DNA of 64,000 nucleotides, taken from positions 197,675,077 through 197,739,076 of the forward strand of contig NC_068938.1 of NCBI RefSeq assembly GCF_016801865.2. The letters run 5' to 3'. Within the stretch, counting starts at the first letter, position 1, and each line of letters opens with the position of its first letter. The DNA is from Culex pipiens pallens. Taxonomy: Eukaryota; Arthropoda; Insecta; Diptera; Culicidae. A model generated the notes under the pieces. That model saw nothing but the letters and a program-made list of their open reading frames with translations, did no database searches and was not told where the DNA came from. Below are positions 34,941-45,822 of this stretch, piece after piece. The position numbers and the translations under genes were made by a program.

Positions 34941-36093
34941 TTATGTGTTAGTATGTGTGTTGTCCCTACTGTTTGTGTTGTTTTTATTTGGTTTGTTTTG
35001 GTTAGTATTCCTTTTTGTTTTGATGTTTTTAATTTCATGTAAAATTCCAGCATATGCAGCATGTAGGTTGTCCGTGTCCGTCCGTTTGTTCACTGTTTTG
35101 TCTGTGTTTTTTATGTGACAACTCTCCAAGATTGGTAGATTGCTCGATTTCATTGAGCGATCTACTATTTTGACGGAGTCAATCCCGATAGAGTGTTCCA
35201 TAGCTGTTGCGTGTTGAACCAATGCTGATTTTTCCTTCGCCCAGCTGATCTGTGGATCAGTGTTTGTGTAGCCCTGCTGTCTCAGTGTTTGTATCCTCTT
35301 GATGTCCGTTTTGTGGCTGGACATCCTCTGTTTCAGCTTTGTTGTTGTGAGCCCAATGTAGCATGCATCGCAATCACTACACGGGATGCTGTAGATCACG
35401 TTGCTTTGCTCTTGTATTGGTGTTTTGTCTTTCACTAGTGGCAGCAGTGTGTTGACTGTTTTGGTGTTCTTTGTAGCAATGTGTACGGTTGGATATTCCT
35501 TCTGCAGTGTTTTGGTTATCTGTTGTGTAAGTCCAACGATATTGGTGAGAGAGTAGAATGTTTTTGTTGTTACTTCATTCCCACTCTCTTCCATAGCTGT
35601 AACCGTCTCTTGCTGTGTTGTTGTTGCTTCCCCTTGTTCTGGAATCTGTTGTGTTTGTCCTAGTCTGTTCAGCACCCGACTAATTAACGACCTGGGATAG
35701 TCATTAGCAGCGAGATGTTTTCTTACGGTGTTTTTGATCTCCGATAAATCGATGTTCGTGGACAAAGTTTTCACTCTGTTGGCAAAGTTGAACGCAACAT
35801 TCATTTTGTGGTGTAGAGGATGACATGAGTGGAAATTAAGGAAGCGACCCGAAGCGATGGGTTTTATGTACCACTCCGTGCGGATTGTTTGATCTTCCCT
35901 TCTAATCAGCGTCATGTCAAGGAACGGTAGTCGACAATTTTGTTCTACTTCCACAGTGAATTGAATGTGTTCGTTTTGCTGGTTGAACATCCCTTGCACG
36001 TAGTCGATCTTGTTGGCTGGCAGGGCAAGGAAAAGGTCATCAACATATTTCCGGATGACTTCGACTGGGAAATCCAGGCTTTCAATGGCACGA
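34941..36093 (-). pseudogene. Second Penelope ORF copy, truncated further, inverted
   Basis: The same protein as the plus copy, from just before motif C (KYVDD) to the C terminus. The first ATG is at 35999 (352 codons) and the open frame reaches the inversion junction at 36093/36094. It differs from the plus copy at few residues (for example MKSSN versus MKSGN, TDKT versus TDNT). Motifs A and B are missing, so it has no RT activity of its own; the GIY-YIG region is complete. Confidence 0.92.
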
Positions 36094-37792
36094 CAACGAC
36101 ATCGTCAAGCGTATGACAACACTAAATTTAATCGACGAAAAAGAAGCTCGGCAGCTAACCACACGCAAGTCGGTTTGTCCCAAAATCTACGGCCAACCAA
36201 AAGCCCACAAGGCCGGACTCCCGATGAGGCCAGTGGTGCCCTGCATGACCGCCCCGTCCTATGCACTGTCCAAGTACCTCTGCAGAATTCTACAAAATGC
36301 CATGACCAGTAAGTACAACATCCGCAGCTCGTTCGAGTTTTGCCAGTATGCAAACGCCCTCACACTACCACCAAACCATGTGATGGTATCTTTCGATGTA
36401 GTAGCGCTTTTCACATCCATCCCAAAGAATTTGGTTATCAGCAGCATAAAAAGTCGCTGGGCTGAGATACAACCACACACAGAAATCTGCAAAAGTCTGT
36501 TTTGCGAGTTTGTAGAATTCTGCATCGACTGTAGTTACTTCTCCTTTAATGGGGAATACTACGTTCAACAATTTGGAACTGCGATGGGAAATCCAGTATC
36601 CCCTGTAGTATCTGACTGGGTCACCGAATGTCTGCTTGATCGTGCCATTGAAAGCTTGGATTTCCCAGTTGAAATCATCCGGAAATATGTTGATGACCTT
36701 TTCCTTGCCCTGCCAGCCAACAAGATCGACTACGTGCAAGGGATGTTCAACCAGCAAAACGAACACATTCAATTCACTGTGGAAGTAGAACAAAATTGTC
36801 GACTACCGTTCCTTGACATGACGCTGATTAGAAGGGAAGATCAAACAATCCGCACGGAGTGGTACATAAAACCCATCGCTTCGGGTCGCTTCCTTAATTT
36901 CCACTCATGTCATCCTCTACACCACAAAATGAATGTTGCGTTCAACTTTGCCAACAGAGTGAAAACTTTGTCCACGAACATCGATTTATCGGAGATCAAA
37001 AACACCGTAAGAAAACATCTCGCTGCTAATGACTATCCCAGGTCGTTAATTAGTCGGGTGCTGAACAGACTAGGACAAACACAACAGATTCCAGAACAAG
37101 GGGAAGCAACAACAACACAGCAAGAGACGGTTACAGCTATGGAAGAGAGTGGGAATGAAGTAACAACAAAAACATTCTACTCTCTCACCAATATCGTTGG
37201 ACTTACACAACAGATAACCAAAACACTGCAGAAGGAATATCCAACCGTACACATTGCTACAAAGAACACCAAAACAGTCAACACACTGCTGCCACTAGTG
37301 AAAGACAAAACACCAATACAAGAGCAAAGCAACGTGATCTACAGCATCCCGTGTAGTGATTGCGATGCATGCTACATTGGGCTCACAACAACAAAGCTGA
37401 AACAGAGGATGTCCAGCCACAAAACGGACATCAAGAGGATACAAACACTGAGACAGCAGGGCTACACAAACACTGATCCACAGATCAGCTGGGCGAAGGA
37501 AAAATCAGCATTGGTTCAACACGCAACAGCTATGGAACACTCTATCGGGATTGACTCCGTCAAAATAGTAGATCGCTCAATGAAATCGGGTAATCTACCA
37601 ATCTTAGAGAGTTGTCACATAAAAAACACAGACAATACAGTGAACAAACGAACGGACACGGACAACCTACATGCTGCATATGCTGGAATTTTACATGAAA
37701 TTAAAAACATCAAAACAAAAAGGAATACTAACCAAAACAAACCAAATAAAAACAACACAAACAGTAGGGACAACACACATACTAACACATAA
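36094..37792 (+). pseudogene. Penelope RT plus GIY-YIG nuclease ORF, N-terminally truncated
   Basis: The frame is open from about 36094; its first ATG is at 36113 (559 codons). RT motifs in order: PKIYGQPKAHK (about 23-33), motif A VSFDVVALFTSIP (about 91), motif B GTAMGNPVSP (about 153) and motif C YVDD (about 191). A linker precedes the GIY-YIG-type nuclease (VIYSIPCSDCDACYIGLTT, about 407-425). The usual protein of this family is some 200 or more residues longer at the N terminus, so the first RT motifs are missing although the rest is intact. Role in the family: copying element RNA at a nicked target made by the nuclease. No in-frame stop occurs in the remaining part, suggesting a recent insertion. 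Confidence 0.93.
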
Positions 37793-38144
37793 TGTTTACA
37801 AAACACACACAATAGTCGTTTTTTCACTTGTACTGCCATCTTAAAAAGTTGGCGCGCCGAATGAGAAGTGTGATAATTTTCTGGTGCTACCGTTTTGTGG
37901 TTCGAGTCGAAATCTCCATGGGACGAGCGAATCTCGGAGAGTGGCCAGACTCGCAAGCGTGTGAGTACACGGAAACAAAAGTGATGCTAATTTTGGCTAA
38001 TTAAAATTTACCCTTTATTAGTATTTCCCCACCACCTGACAGTTGAGTGCTTGGAAAAGCACCAACAGACGAAAAGCACCTTCTTTTCGGTAAGATTCTT
38101 TGTAATTATGTTGTGCCCAATTTTACCACCAAATAAATTTTAGA

Positions 38145-38182
38145 TTCCTTGAAAAAGGTTCTATATGAACCGAAACGTCGGA
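38145..38182 (+). ncRNA. Hammerhead ribozyme-like motif (type I, minimal) in Penelope 3' UTR
   Basis: The sequence folds as stem I TTCC/GGAG, core TTGAAAA where CTGANGA is expected, stem II GGTTC-TATAT-GAACC (perfect), then GAAA, a near-absent stem III (CG) and the GTC cleavage triplet. Penelope-like elements are known to carry such minimal type I hammerheads. Here core position 3 is T and position 8 is A in place of C and G, so the 3-8 pair is kept but both bases are changed. Activity is uncertain. Confidence 0.6.
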
Positions 38183-38408
38183 GAAGAAAGCAAACTGGTG
38201 TTTGATTTTCCAAGTGACCGAAAGCCGAAACGTAACCTAAAAAAAAAAAAGGTATTACTAGTGTATGTTTGGAAACGGATTATTTCTGTTGCCAGTTTTG
38301 AGCACCTGGTGAAAGAACGCAGATGATTTATTATGGATGTTCTAGCAAAATCCATCGATTCTGGAGCTGGAGCATGTTTCAGGATTGTTTCAGTAGAAAA
38401 TAGTTTGC

Positions 38409-38631
38409 ACGCCACAAATTTGAATTTTGGAATGTTGAAAATTTGGTAGGTTGAATATTACCTCTTTTTGAGTAATAATGCCTAAAAAATGTGTAAAAAT
38501 GTAAACTTAATAAATATTTACCACAAACTGATGAAAATTTATAACTATCTGAAGCAATATTACAAAAAAATTTGACATAAAATCTGTCACCAATTTTTCT
38601 GATCGATATTACCATAATTTGTTTCTGTTTG
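38409..38631 (+). mobile_element. Degenerate CACAG-family MITE copy
   Basis: Contains tgaattttggaatgttgaaa, 'ggtaggttgaatattacctc', 'aatctgtcacca' and 'ttctgttt' in the same order as 11059-11285. The termini are decayed. Confidence 0.75.
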
Positions 38632-38802
38632 CGCACTTTTTAAAGTATCATAAAACATGTTAGATTTTTTCTCATATTTTAAAGAAAAAAACTTGTGTTT
38701 GTGATTTTTTCTCATATTTTAAAGAAAAAAACTTTATTTTCTGATGCAAATAAGTTTTGATGTCTAAAATTACCTAACAAATATTTTAATAAAGAAAAAA
38801 TA

Positions 38803-38895
38803 CCCCTTAGAGCAAGTTTCACGGAAATTGAAAAGGGGTCGGGGCAACTTTATTACGATTTCGTTGAGTTGGTGGAGAATTACCGATATGTGAGC
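38803..38895 (-). mobile_element. End fragment of the 1.3-kb foldback family
   Basis: taccccttagagcaagtttc, 'aaaggggtcggggcaacttt' and 'gttggtggagaattaccgat' match one terminus of the element at 6773-8097. Confidence 0.7.
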
Positions 38896-39002
38896 ATTCT
38901 CTGAGATTTCGGTCATTCGATTTTTTTTAATCCGGCTGAAACATTTACAGTGCCTTCGGTATACCCAAAGAAGCCATTTTGCGTCACTAGTTTGTTTATA
39001 TA

Positions 39003-39900
39003 ATTTTCCATACAAATTTGGCAGCTGTCCATACAAAAACGATATATGAAAATTCAAAAATCTGTATCTTTTGAAGGATTTTTTAAATCGATTTGCTGTC
39101 TTCGGCAAAGTTGTAGATATGGATAAAGATTACACTGAAAAAAAATGATACACTGTAAAACAAATTCTGATGATTTTTTATTTAACTTTTTGTCACTATG
39201 ACTTGATTTCCAGAACGGGCAAAAAATCTTTGACCGAGCTATGAATTTTTGAATCAATACTGATTTAAAAAAAAAATCGAAGTATTGGTCGCAACAATTT
39301 TTTAACTTTTTTCGATGTAATAATATGGAATGTTTGGCCCTTTTGAAATATAAGGCTTGATTTAAAAAAAATAAAAAATTTCGCGAATGTTTCATATTTT
39401 AACATTGAAAATCGGACCATTATTTGCTGAGATATCGACATTAGAAAATGATAGATTGTTGGGTGAGACTTTCACTAAAGTTCTTTTGTTTGCAAATTCG
39501 ATTTTACATTGAAAAATGAAGTTGAAAAACTTTTGCGACTAATATTCCAATTTTTTGAAAAAATCAGTATTGATTCAAAACTTTATAACTCGGTCAAAGA
39601 TTTTTAGCCCGTTCTGGAAATTTCGGAAAATTTGGCATTTGATGTCCCCTCAATATCAGAAAATAAAAAAAATAAATAAAAATAGTGTTTGTTTGCAAAT
39701 CAAGTTTGAGTGACAAAAAGTGAAATTAAAAATCACCAATTTTTTTACCGTGCATATTTTTTTTCAGTTTAGTCCTTATCCATATCTACAACTTTGCCGA
39801 AGACACCAAATCGATCAAAGAATTCCTTTCAAAGATACAGATTTTCGAATTTTCATAAACCTTTTTTATATGGACAGCTGCCAAATTTGTATGGAAAATA
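39003..39900. mobile_element. 0.9-kb foldback element carrying the dispersed 'cttcggcaaagttgtag' block
   Basis: Outer arms 39003-39135 (tccatacaaatttggcagct ... cttcggcaaagttgtagata) are inverted at 39765-39900. Inner arms also pair (39213-39265 with about 39560-39625: gaacgggc/gcccgttc, tgaccgag/ctcggtca). Related single-arm fragments lie at about 2147, 8308, 21384, 44854, 51241 and 58328. Confidence 0.8.
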
Positions 39901-40355
39901 AGCCTTACCCGACAAACTTCGTCTTGTCTCCTTTTTGTATTTTGACATTTTGAGCTTTTTGCTTATTCAGCTTCCTGTGATCAAAATTTGATTTTACGTA
40001 ACTTTCTCTATACAATTTGCCGATGCTCCGGAATCGGTTCCAGAGTGGCCAAAGTGTCAATTAGTTAGCGTAAGAACCTTCTTTGGACTTATACGAACCC
40101 AACGCAATAAAAAGCACCACGATCCGATGTTCCGTGTTCAACTGATTCGCGTTCGAACAAAACCATCGAAATTTTTTATAGATATAGATTATATGGACAA
40201 CCTAATGATGCAAAATGGCTTCTTTGGGCATACCGAAGGCACCAAAAAAGTTGCAACTGGATACATAAATACAAAAATAAAAATAAAAAAGACCGATTTC
40301 GTAGAGAACTTTTAAATTTTTAGAAAAGCTTGGGTTTTTATTTGATTTATTACTT

Positions 40356-41189
40356 TTAATATTTTTTGGGGTCAACTTTGGCCATGGCTAAACATGAAAC
40401 TAAATATTTTTTTTTTTGAAAAATAGGGCAGTATAAGATTAACTTTAAGTGATGGACTTTTAGGAAAAGTTCTAGAAAAAAGAAGGTTGCTATTTTTTTA
40501 TTCATTTTTTTTTGATTCTTGGGTACTTTCGCTTTGAATTGTAGGTTATTATGGGAACCATTTATTAAAAGGGCAGCGAATGACCGAAAGGTTAAAGCTA
40601 CCGGAAATAAAATAATTACCACCACCAAATGCCCACTTTTTTTAAATTTTTTTCTTCTTTTTTTGTTCGACATAAGCTGATGAAATGAAAAAAATGAAAA
40701 AAAGAAAAAAAAAATAAAAAGCCATGGTATTAACATTTGAATGAAAAATGTGTTTAAAAATGCATTTAACACCTGCCCAGTTGTTTTGCAATCATTAGTT
40801 TTTAAAATATCTGAGTAAATATGTTGAGAGCTGCACAAAATGACGTTGCTAACTTCATTTGGCTCCAAATTGACGTATGACATGATAGCAAGAACATGAC
40901 GCGATATAACATAAAAAGTATTTTTTATTTGTTTCAAATTCATTGAAGTATTCGTTTGCAATTTTTGTTTTATTTCTTTTGACATAAACTTAAAAAAAGG
41001 TTTTTGGGAATTTGCTTTCATTATGAAGATTCGGAGATGAAATAACATTTGCCAAATCATTCCAAATGCATGAACAAATTTGAATAATACGTTTCTAAAA
41101 TTCACTTGAAATGGCACATTTGCAAAATTTCGTTTTTGGGCAGTAAAGTTTCTCAATCTTTGTTTTTTCTTGGGTTGAATTTTTGTCAA
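40356..41189 (-). CDS. Uncharacterised 277-codon open frame, doubtful
   Basis: A 277-codon ATG-to-stop frame in AT-rich DNA. The product is rich in Lys, Phe and Asn, with a Phe-rich stretch near residues 180-190. I recognise no domain, and the frame lies beside dispersed-repeat sequence. There is no G/C preference at third positions. Its length exceeds what random AT-rich sequence usually gives, but A- and T-runs (Lys and Phe codons) reduce stops. I consider non-coding the more likely reading. Confidence 0.15.
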   Translation of the reverse strand: MTKIQPKKKQRLRNFTAQKRNFANVPFQVNFRNVLFKFVHAFGMIWQMLFHLRIFIMKANSQKPFFKFMSKEIKQKLQTNTSMNLKQIKNTFYVISRHVLAIMSYVNLEPNEVSNVILCSSQHIYSDILKTNDCKTTGQVLNAFLNTFFIQMLIPWLFIFFFFFSFFSFHQLMSNKKRRKKFKKSGHLVVVIILFPVALTFRSFAALLINGSHNNLQFKAKVPKNQKKMNKKIATFFFLELFLKVHHLKLILYCPIFQKKKYLVSCLAMAKVDPKKY

Positions 41190-42108
41190 GACTTGACTTT
41201 TTGTAAATGATTTAATTTTGTTGATGTTAATTTTTGATAAAAAAGGTGAGACTTTAGAGTATTCATACTATCAATTTGTTGGAAAATATACTTTATTTTC
41301 AAATTAAAAACTTTGAATCAAATTTCTCTACAATTCCTTTACAACTCCGCCCCATGACCATCGTCACAGTAACCGCCCAGTACCGACCCATTCCATGCAT
41401 GGCAACGCGAGGACAGGGTCTCCCACATGCTTCCATGCAGGGGCCATCACGTTCTCAGCGCGTACTTCCATTGGGGGCCACCCACATCCCACAAAACCGT
41501 GGCTCTCCGCGCGTTTCGGAGCACTTTCCAAAGCAAACAATACCTCTTCATCGAGCTGGGAGAGGAGAAGCCTAACGAATCGGTTTCATCGTGCCCGGAT
41601 GTTGGAGTGCTGGAGACTGGGTTGGGAAATGCGATTTAATTTTCATTGTCCTGGCACATTTCCAGCTGACGCTCCAGTGGGTGGTGTGGGGGTGGTCACT
41701 GTTGACCAGCAATGGCAGCAGCCTCAGAAGCGGAGGAGGAAACCCTTCAAATCTGTGCATAGTTAAACAGTGCACCATAATTGTGCTGAATTGCGTTGGC
41801 GATTCATCCGATGGATCCACTCGCCGGGTTGGACTATCTTTTTGAACTGTAGGATTGTGTGAATTATTCCCTTCTTAATTTTTTATGATTTTTAATCTAT
41901 TTACAATTTATTTTTATCTTAACTGTTTTATTTTTATTTATGAAGGTTTTATTGATGTTTTTTGAAAAATAAAAACAATTAGAAAACAACTTTTAAAAAA
42001 CTTGAACATATATTAATATTACTTAAATATATTTTTCCAGAACTATGAATGATTAATGATTTTTTTCTTCTTTTGAACTTTCAGGTAATTACTCTGATAT
42101 GTACCTTT
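41190..42108. other. Spacer with GC-rich unique island at 41.34-41.84 kb
   Basis: 41340-41840 is markedly GC-richer, with overlapping frames in several phases (up to 123 codons, plus strand) and no recognisable product. The rest is AT-rich. Confidence 0.5.
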
Positions 42109-42113
42109 GTTAC

Positions 42114-42978
42114 TGTATAATATGTTAACTAACCCTAGATTTAAAGCTAACAACTAATTTAAATGTAAAAATAATTGTACTTCGATCTTGTGAACTATCC
42201 TAACCTAACCATCATTGAAATGATCATCGCGAGCGAAACTGTTATCTACTCTCGCGAGATCGTCACGATAACTGCAGTAGAATCATGTAGATAACGAAAT
42301 ACGAAAACTGCTGAGCCTGTAGTGGTCAGCAGCAGTGGTCAGCAGATAGGTTCAGATCAGATCAACAAAACCCCCCAGAACAGATCCCAATAAACCACGG
42401 TCAGAGTAGTATCTCGGTCGCGTCTTTTAACCCCAATTGCGTTGTTTTCATCCCATTAAATTTGTATAGTTCGCGCAAATAAAGTGCTTTTTTGATTGTG
42501 CATCCAATTGACGATTCTTGGCTAATATCCATCCGAAAGTGCGCGAGTGATCTATCCTGTACGGTACAGGTGAAGTTCTGGGCTGTGAACCTGCTGTGTT
42601 GCTGGCATTGGCTCACTTGATTCCGCAAGTGGCCAAGCCGTGAAGAGTTGTGCTGGCCTGCTAAGAGCAGAAGTAGCTGGAAAAGGTGTTCTGGCGAGTG
42701 TTGGCGATCAGAAGCGTGTTGGGTTTGTGATCCGTTTGGGTTTGTGCGTTCAGTTGGGCTTGATTGCGCAAGCACCTGAAGCTGATAGGAGTTCGGCAAG
42801 GTTCTGTTGCCGTTTGTGCGTGTGTGAGGTGCTCGGAACCTACCTCGACGTGCGTGGCTACCTGTGGAGCGTCTGAACCGGTCACGTAAGTGCGTGCGAG
42901 CTGCGTTTTTTGGGCCACTCTACGAGTGGGTGTTAATTCCTCCCATCGAACCATCCGGGACCGAGCCCGGCCCCAACA
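42114..42978 (+). mobile_element. Solo LTR, 865 bp, with GTTAC target duplication
   Basis: The segment begins TGTATAATATG and ends GGCCCCAACA (TG...CA) and is flanked by GTTAC at 42109-42113 and 42979-42983. Plus-strand poly(A) signals occur (caataaacc near 42390, aaataaag near 42478). No internal region or second LTR is in the window, so I read it as a solo LTR left by recombination. A 5-bp duplication suits BEL/Pao or copia. The family is not identified. Confidence 0.75.
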
Positions 42979-42983
42979 GTTAC

Positions 42984-43454
42984 ACCCCCGTTACGGTAAG
43001 CATTCGCCCGAACCTCGCAGTCATCAACGGTGTGGTCGTCGAAAATGGAAATCGATTTCCATTTTCCATGGACCACCCGGTATTAGCATCTCTGAGTGGC
43101 GAGATCTACACCTACACCCATCCTCCGAATTCGGAACCATATCACGGAACAAACTCCTACTCCTCGTTGGAAGCGCGTCCCCGTTGTCCTGGTACAATGT
43201 ACACCAGGAATGTCGAAGAGGAGGACACTCCGTTCTGGGAGTCAAATTTGAAATTCATATTTGAAGAGATGAGGATAAAATCTGACCCTTTTGGAACCCT
43301 GCCCCCTCTTTGCATTCCCCTTGGTACGCAGACACACTGGGGTGTAAAAAGAGCCCCCTCCTCTCCGGCGTCCAGGTTAGGTGACAGTTTGGATCATAAA
43401 TTTATAATCCCAAAATTGCTAATCTTATTGAGCTTCTTAGCTGAAGGAAAATAA
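42984..43454 (+). other. GC-richer stretch with open frame and a 26-bp palindrome
   Basis: A plus-strand frame is open from inside the solo LTR (42864) to 43454 (196 codons). Its part outside the LTR (SIRPNLAVINGVVVENG...) has somewhat G/C-rich third positions. A perfect 26-bp palindrome is at 43041-43066, inside an outer pairing ggtgtggtc/gaccacc. Possible splice-like sites (ACG/GTAAGC near 42998) exist. It could be a host exon or plain non-coding sequence. Confidence 0.3.
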
Positions 43455-43880
43455 GAATGATTTTTTGTCTGTAAAAATACCAATATTGTACAAAATAAAT
43501 CTTATTGCCTGGTTGAAATCTGATACTTGTATTCAGTTGATTTCAGCCAAAATATTTAAACTCATAACTTTTCTTTGAGACTGTGAAATTTTAGATTCTA
43601 TATTAAAAAATATACAATTCCATGTTTTCTGTTTTTTTTTCTTCTTTTATAATGATTTTATCAAAAAGAAAAAGGAAATTTGAAATATTGTTTTTTGGAA
43701 TACTTTTTTTACATTTCTAGAGTTTTTTTTCATTTCATTTCATTTATTGGATTGTTTTGGCAAAAACATCAGTGCAGTAATTATCCTAAGCTGAGATATG
43801 GGGTATCTTTCAACAGCTGACTAATTCAAACGGTGTTAGAGTTTACTGGTACACGGGAGAAGAAATTAAGCAGGGAAAGG
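43455..43880. other. AT-rich spacer
   Basis: Nothing recognisable. Confidence 0.5.
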
Positions 43881-44020
43881 TTTTTTTGAAGAGGTCCAAT
43901 AAACCAAATTTTCAGTTTTTGCTTTTTGAGTTTTTTTAGTATCCCTGACTCAAGGCTGTTTCAAAAAACACCCAAAAAGCAAAAACTGAAAATTTGGTTT
44001 ATTGAACCTTTTCAAAAAAA
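43881..44020. repeat. Long hairpin, about 47-bp arms
   Basis: Arms contain caataaaccaaattttcagt and its inverse around a loop of about 45 nt ('agtatccctgactcaaggc'). Poly(T)/poly(A) ends suggest a small MITE. Confidence 0.75.
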
Positions 44021-44339
44021 AAAAAAAAACTCCAGATTTTAACTCTTTATTTTCAGTAAATAATCAGCAACTGCTCTCAATTCAATTGTGTAATTTCAAT
44101 AGCATTATAATTTTTCAAGCAACATTACCACACCAGGAACAGTTTGATATTCTGAAAACCGTATAACCTTAACATTCTATTTTGGGCCTCAAATTCCAGG
44201 CTGGCACCAAAAGATATTTAAAAACATCAATTTTGTACAGTAATTTGTGAAAGCTATGAGTAAAATGGAAAAGACAAGCAAATCCTGGATCTGGATGGTT
44301 CATGATAAAGTGCTCCAAAGATCTTTTATTTGCAGTATA

Positions 44340-44478
44340 CACGGAGAAAAAAGAGTTCCGAAAATCGTGAACAAGCGTTCATGAAAATAAGAACCACGAA
44401 CAAAGTGTTCAAACTTGTTCGTGGTTCGCATTTTCATGAACGCTTGTTCACGATTTTCGAAACTCTTTTTTCTCCGTG
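44340..44478. mobile_element. 139-bp near-perfect palindromic MITE
   Basis: Ends read cacggagaaaaaagagtt and its inverse, with TA on both sides (44338-44339 and 44479-44480). The arms (gtgaacaagcgttcatgaaa) pair almost completely around a 9-nt loop. Confidence 0.88.
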
Positions 44479-44480
44479 TA

Positions 44481-45814
44481 GAGAATTGGATTTCATCAAA
44501 TTTAACAAAAAAAAAGTTACTTCGGACGAATTTATGAAAAAACTTGGCAGAACATAAGGTCGAATTAACAAAAGGTCGAATGGACAAGGTTGAAAGGAAA
44601 AAAGGTCAAAATCTGTTTTTTTTAAATTGAGGATTATTTTCCAGTTTGCCGTTTGATTTCCTGTACGAAAACGACCGATTTCGTGAATTTAATTTTCTGT
44701 ATTTTTTTTATTTGGCTCAAACTTTATGAGGACCTTTCCTATGACCAAAGAAGCCATTTCATGTTTAGCCATACAAGCTTCAGCACAATTTCGGCAGCTG
44801 TCTGTAAATATTTGAAAATCTGTATCCTTTAAAGGAATTTCTTTTTCGATGTGGTGTCTTCCGTAAAGTTGTAGGTGTTGATGAGGACTATACAGGAAAA
44901 AAATAAAAGGGGTGCAAATAAAGGTTTACGGAAAAGATTTTTTTTGATAAATTTTGAAATTACGTTTTTGATAACATGTATGCCGCCGAATAATACATTT
45001 TTTTTAATTGAATATAATATTTTAAAAGGTCGAAGATATAATGTTTAGGGAATTTTGAAACATTAGTTAGGTTTTGTAATTATTTTTTTTTATTTCAGAG
45101 AGATATTTGTTTTTACAAATGATTCGTTTCTAAACAATTTTGAAAGACTAATTGGATGACATTTACAAAAATCCAATTTTATCAATTTGTATTCTTTGCA
45201 AGGCTGTATCTCAACAACTAATTTTCCTATTTTGATGGTCTAAAAAAGAAATTAAAAAGAATTTTCTAAGCTATTGAAACAACAAACATTGAGAAGAAGA
45301 CAAAGATGTACACTATTCTAAAATAAAAAAAGGAAATTTGTCTTGTTTCAACAATAAATTAGGCTTAAAATGGCTATAATTTGCACTTTAAATCTTAAGC
45401 ACTTTTGGATTGCAAATTCTATTTTACAATAAAACCATTTTTATGGTAAGATTACTTTTTTCCAACAAAGGATTTTCGAGATTCTTTTGTGAAAAAATTA
45501 ATAAAAAATTGTAAAAAATTGTGCTGTCAAAACTGACTTAAATCGGCGAATTAAGTACACAAAATGGCTTCTTTGGTCATAAGGAAGGTTTCTAAAAGTT
45601 TGGGCTAATTAAAAATTTAAATAAATTCACTTTCTGGAATTCTGTATATTGTATCGTATGTATTATGATTTTCTCATATAAATATTTGGAAACAAGTTCT
45701 TAATTGAAGGTTATTTTTTAAATACTTCTATGAAATTTGTTCGGATTCAGACGTTTTTTTTTGTATTTTTGTAGAGCGACTCAGTTTGAAGAAATTGAAA
45801 TTCTCACAAAAATG
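44481..45814. repeat. AT-rich dispersed-repeat mosaic
   Basis: No gene is seen. Fragments of the 'tggcttctttggtcataagg' and 'gtcttccgtaaagttgtagg' family are at 44750-44880 and 45560-45600. Confidence 0.5.
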
Positions 45815-45822
45815 CTGTAACA

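Larger units (their letters stand above)
34455..38250. mobile_element. Penelope-like element in head-to-head inverted arrangement
   Basis: The insertion is flanked by a 12-bp duplication ggtattactagt (34443-34454 and 38251-38262). Inside are two copies that point outward: a 5'-truncated copy on the minus strand (36093 down to 34455) and a longer one on the plus strand (36094 to 38250). The copies share an inverted repeat of about 1.6 kb (34485-36093 against 36640-38241) with few differences. Known biology: Penelope elements often sit as partial inverted or tandem copies and encode an RT fused to a GIY-YIG nuclease. The duplication outside the pair indicates one integration event. The plus copy ends in an A run; the minus copy extends about 30 nt further (cgtaacctaaaataattgta). 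Confidence 0.93.
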
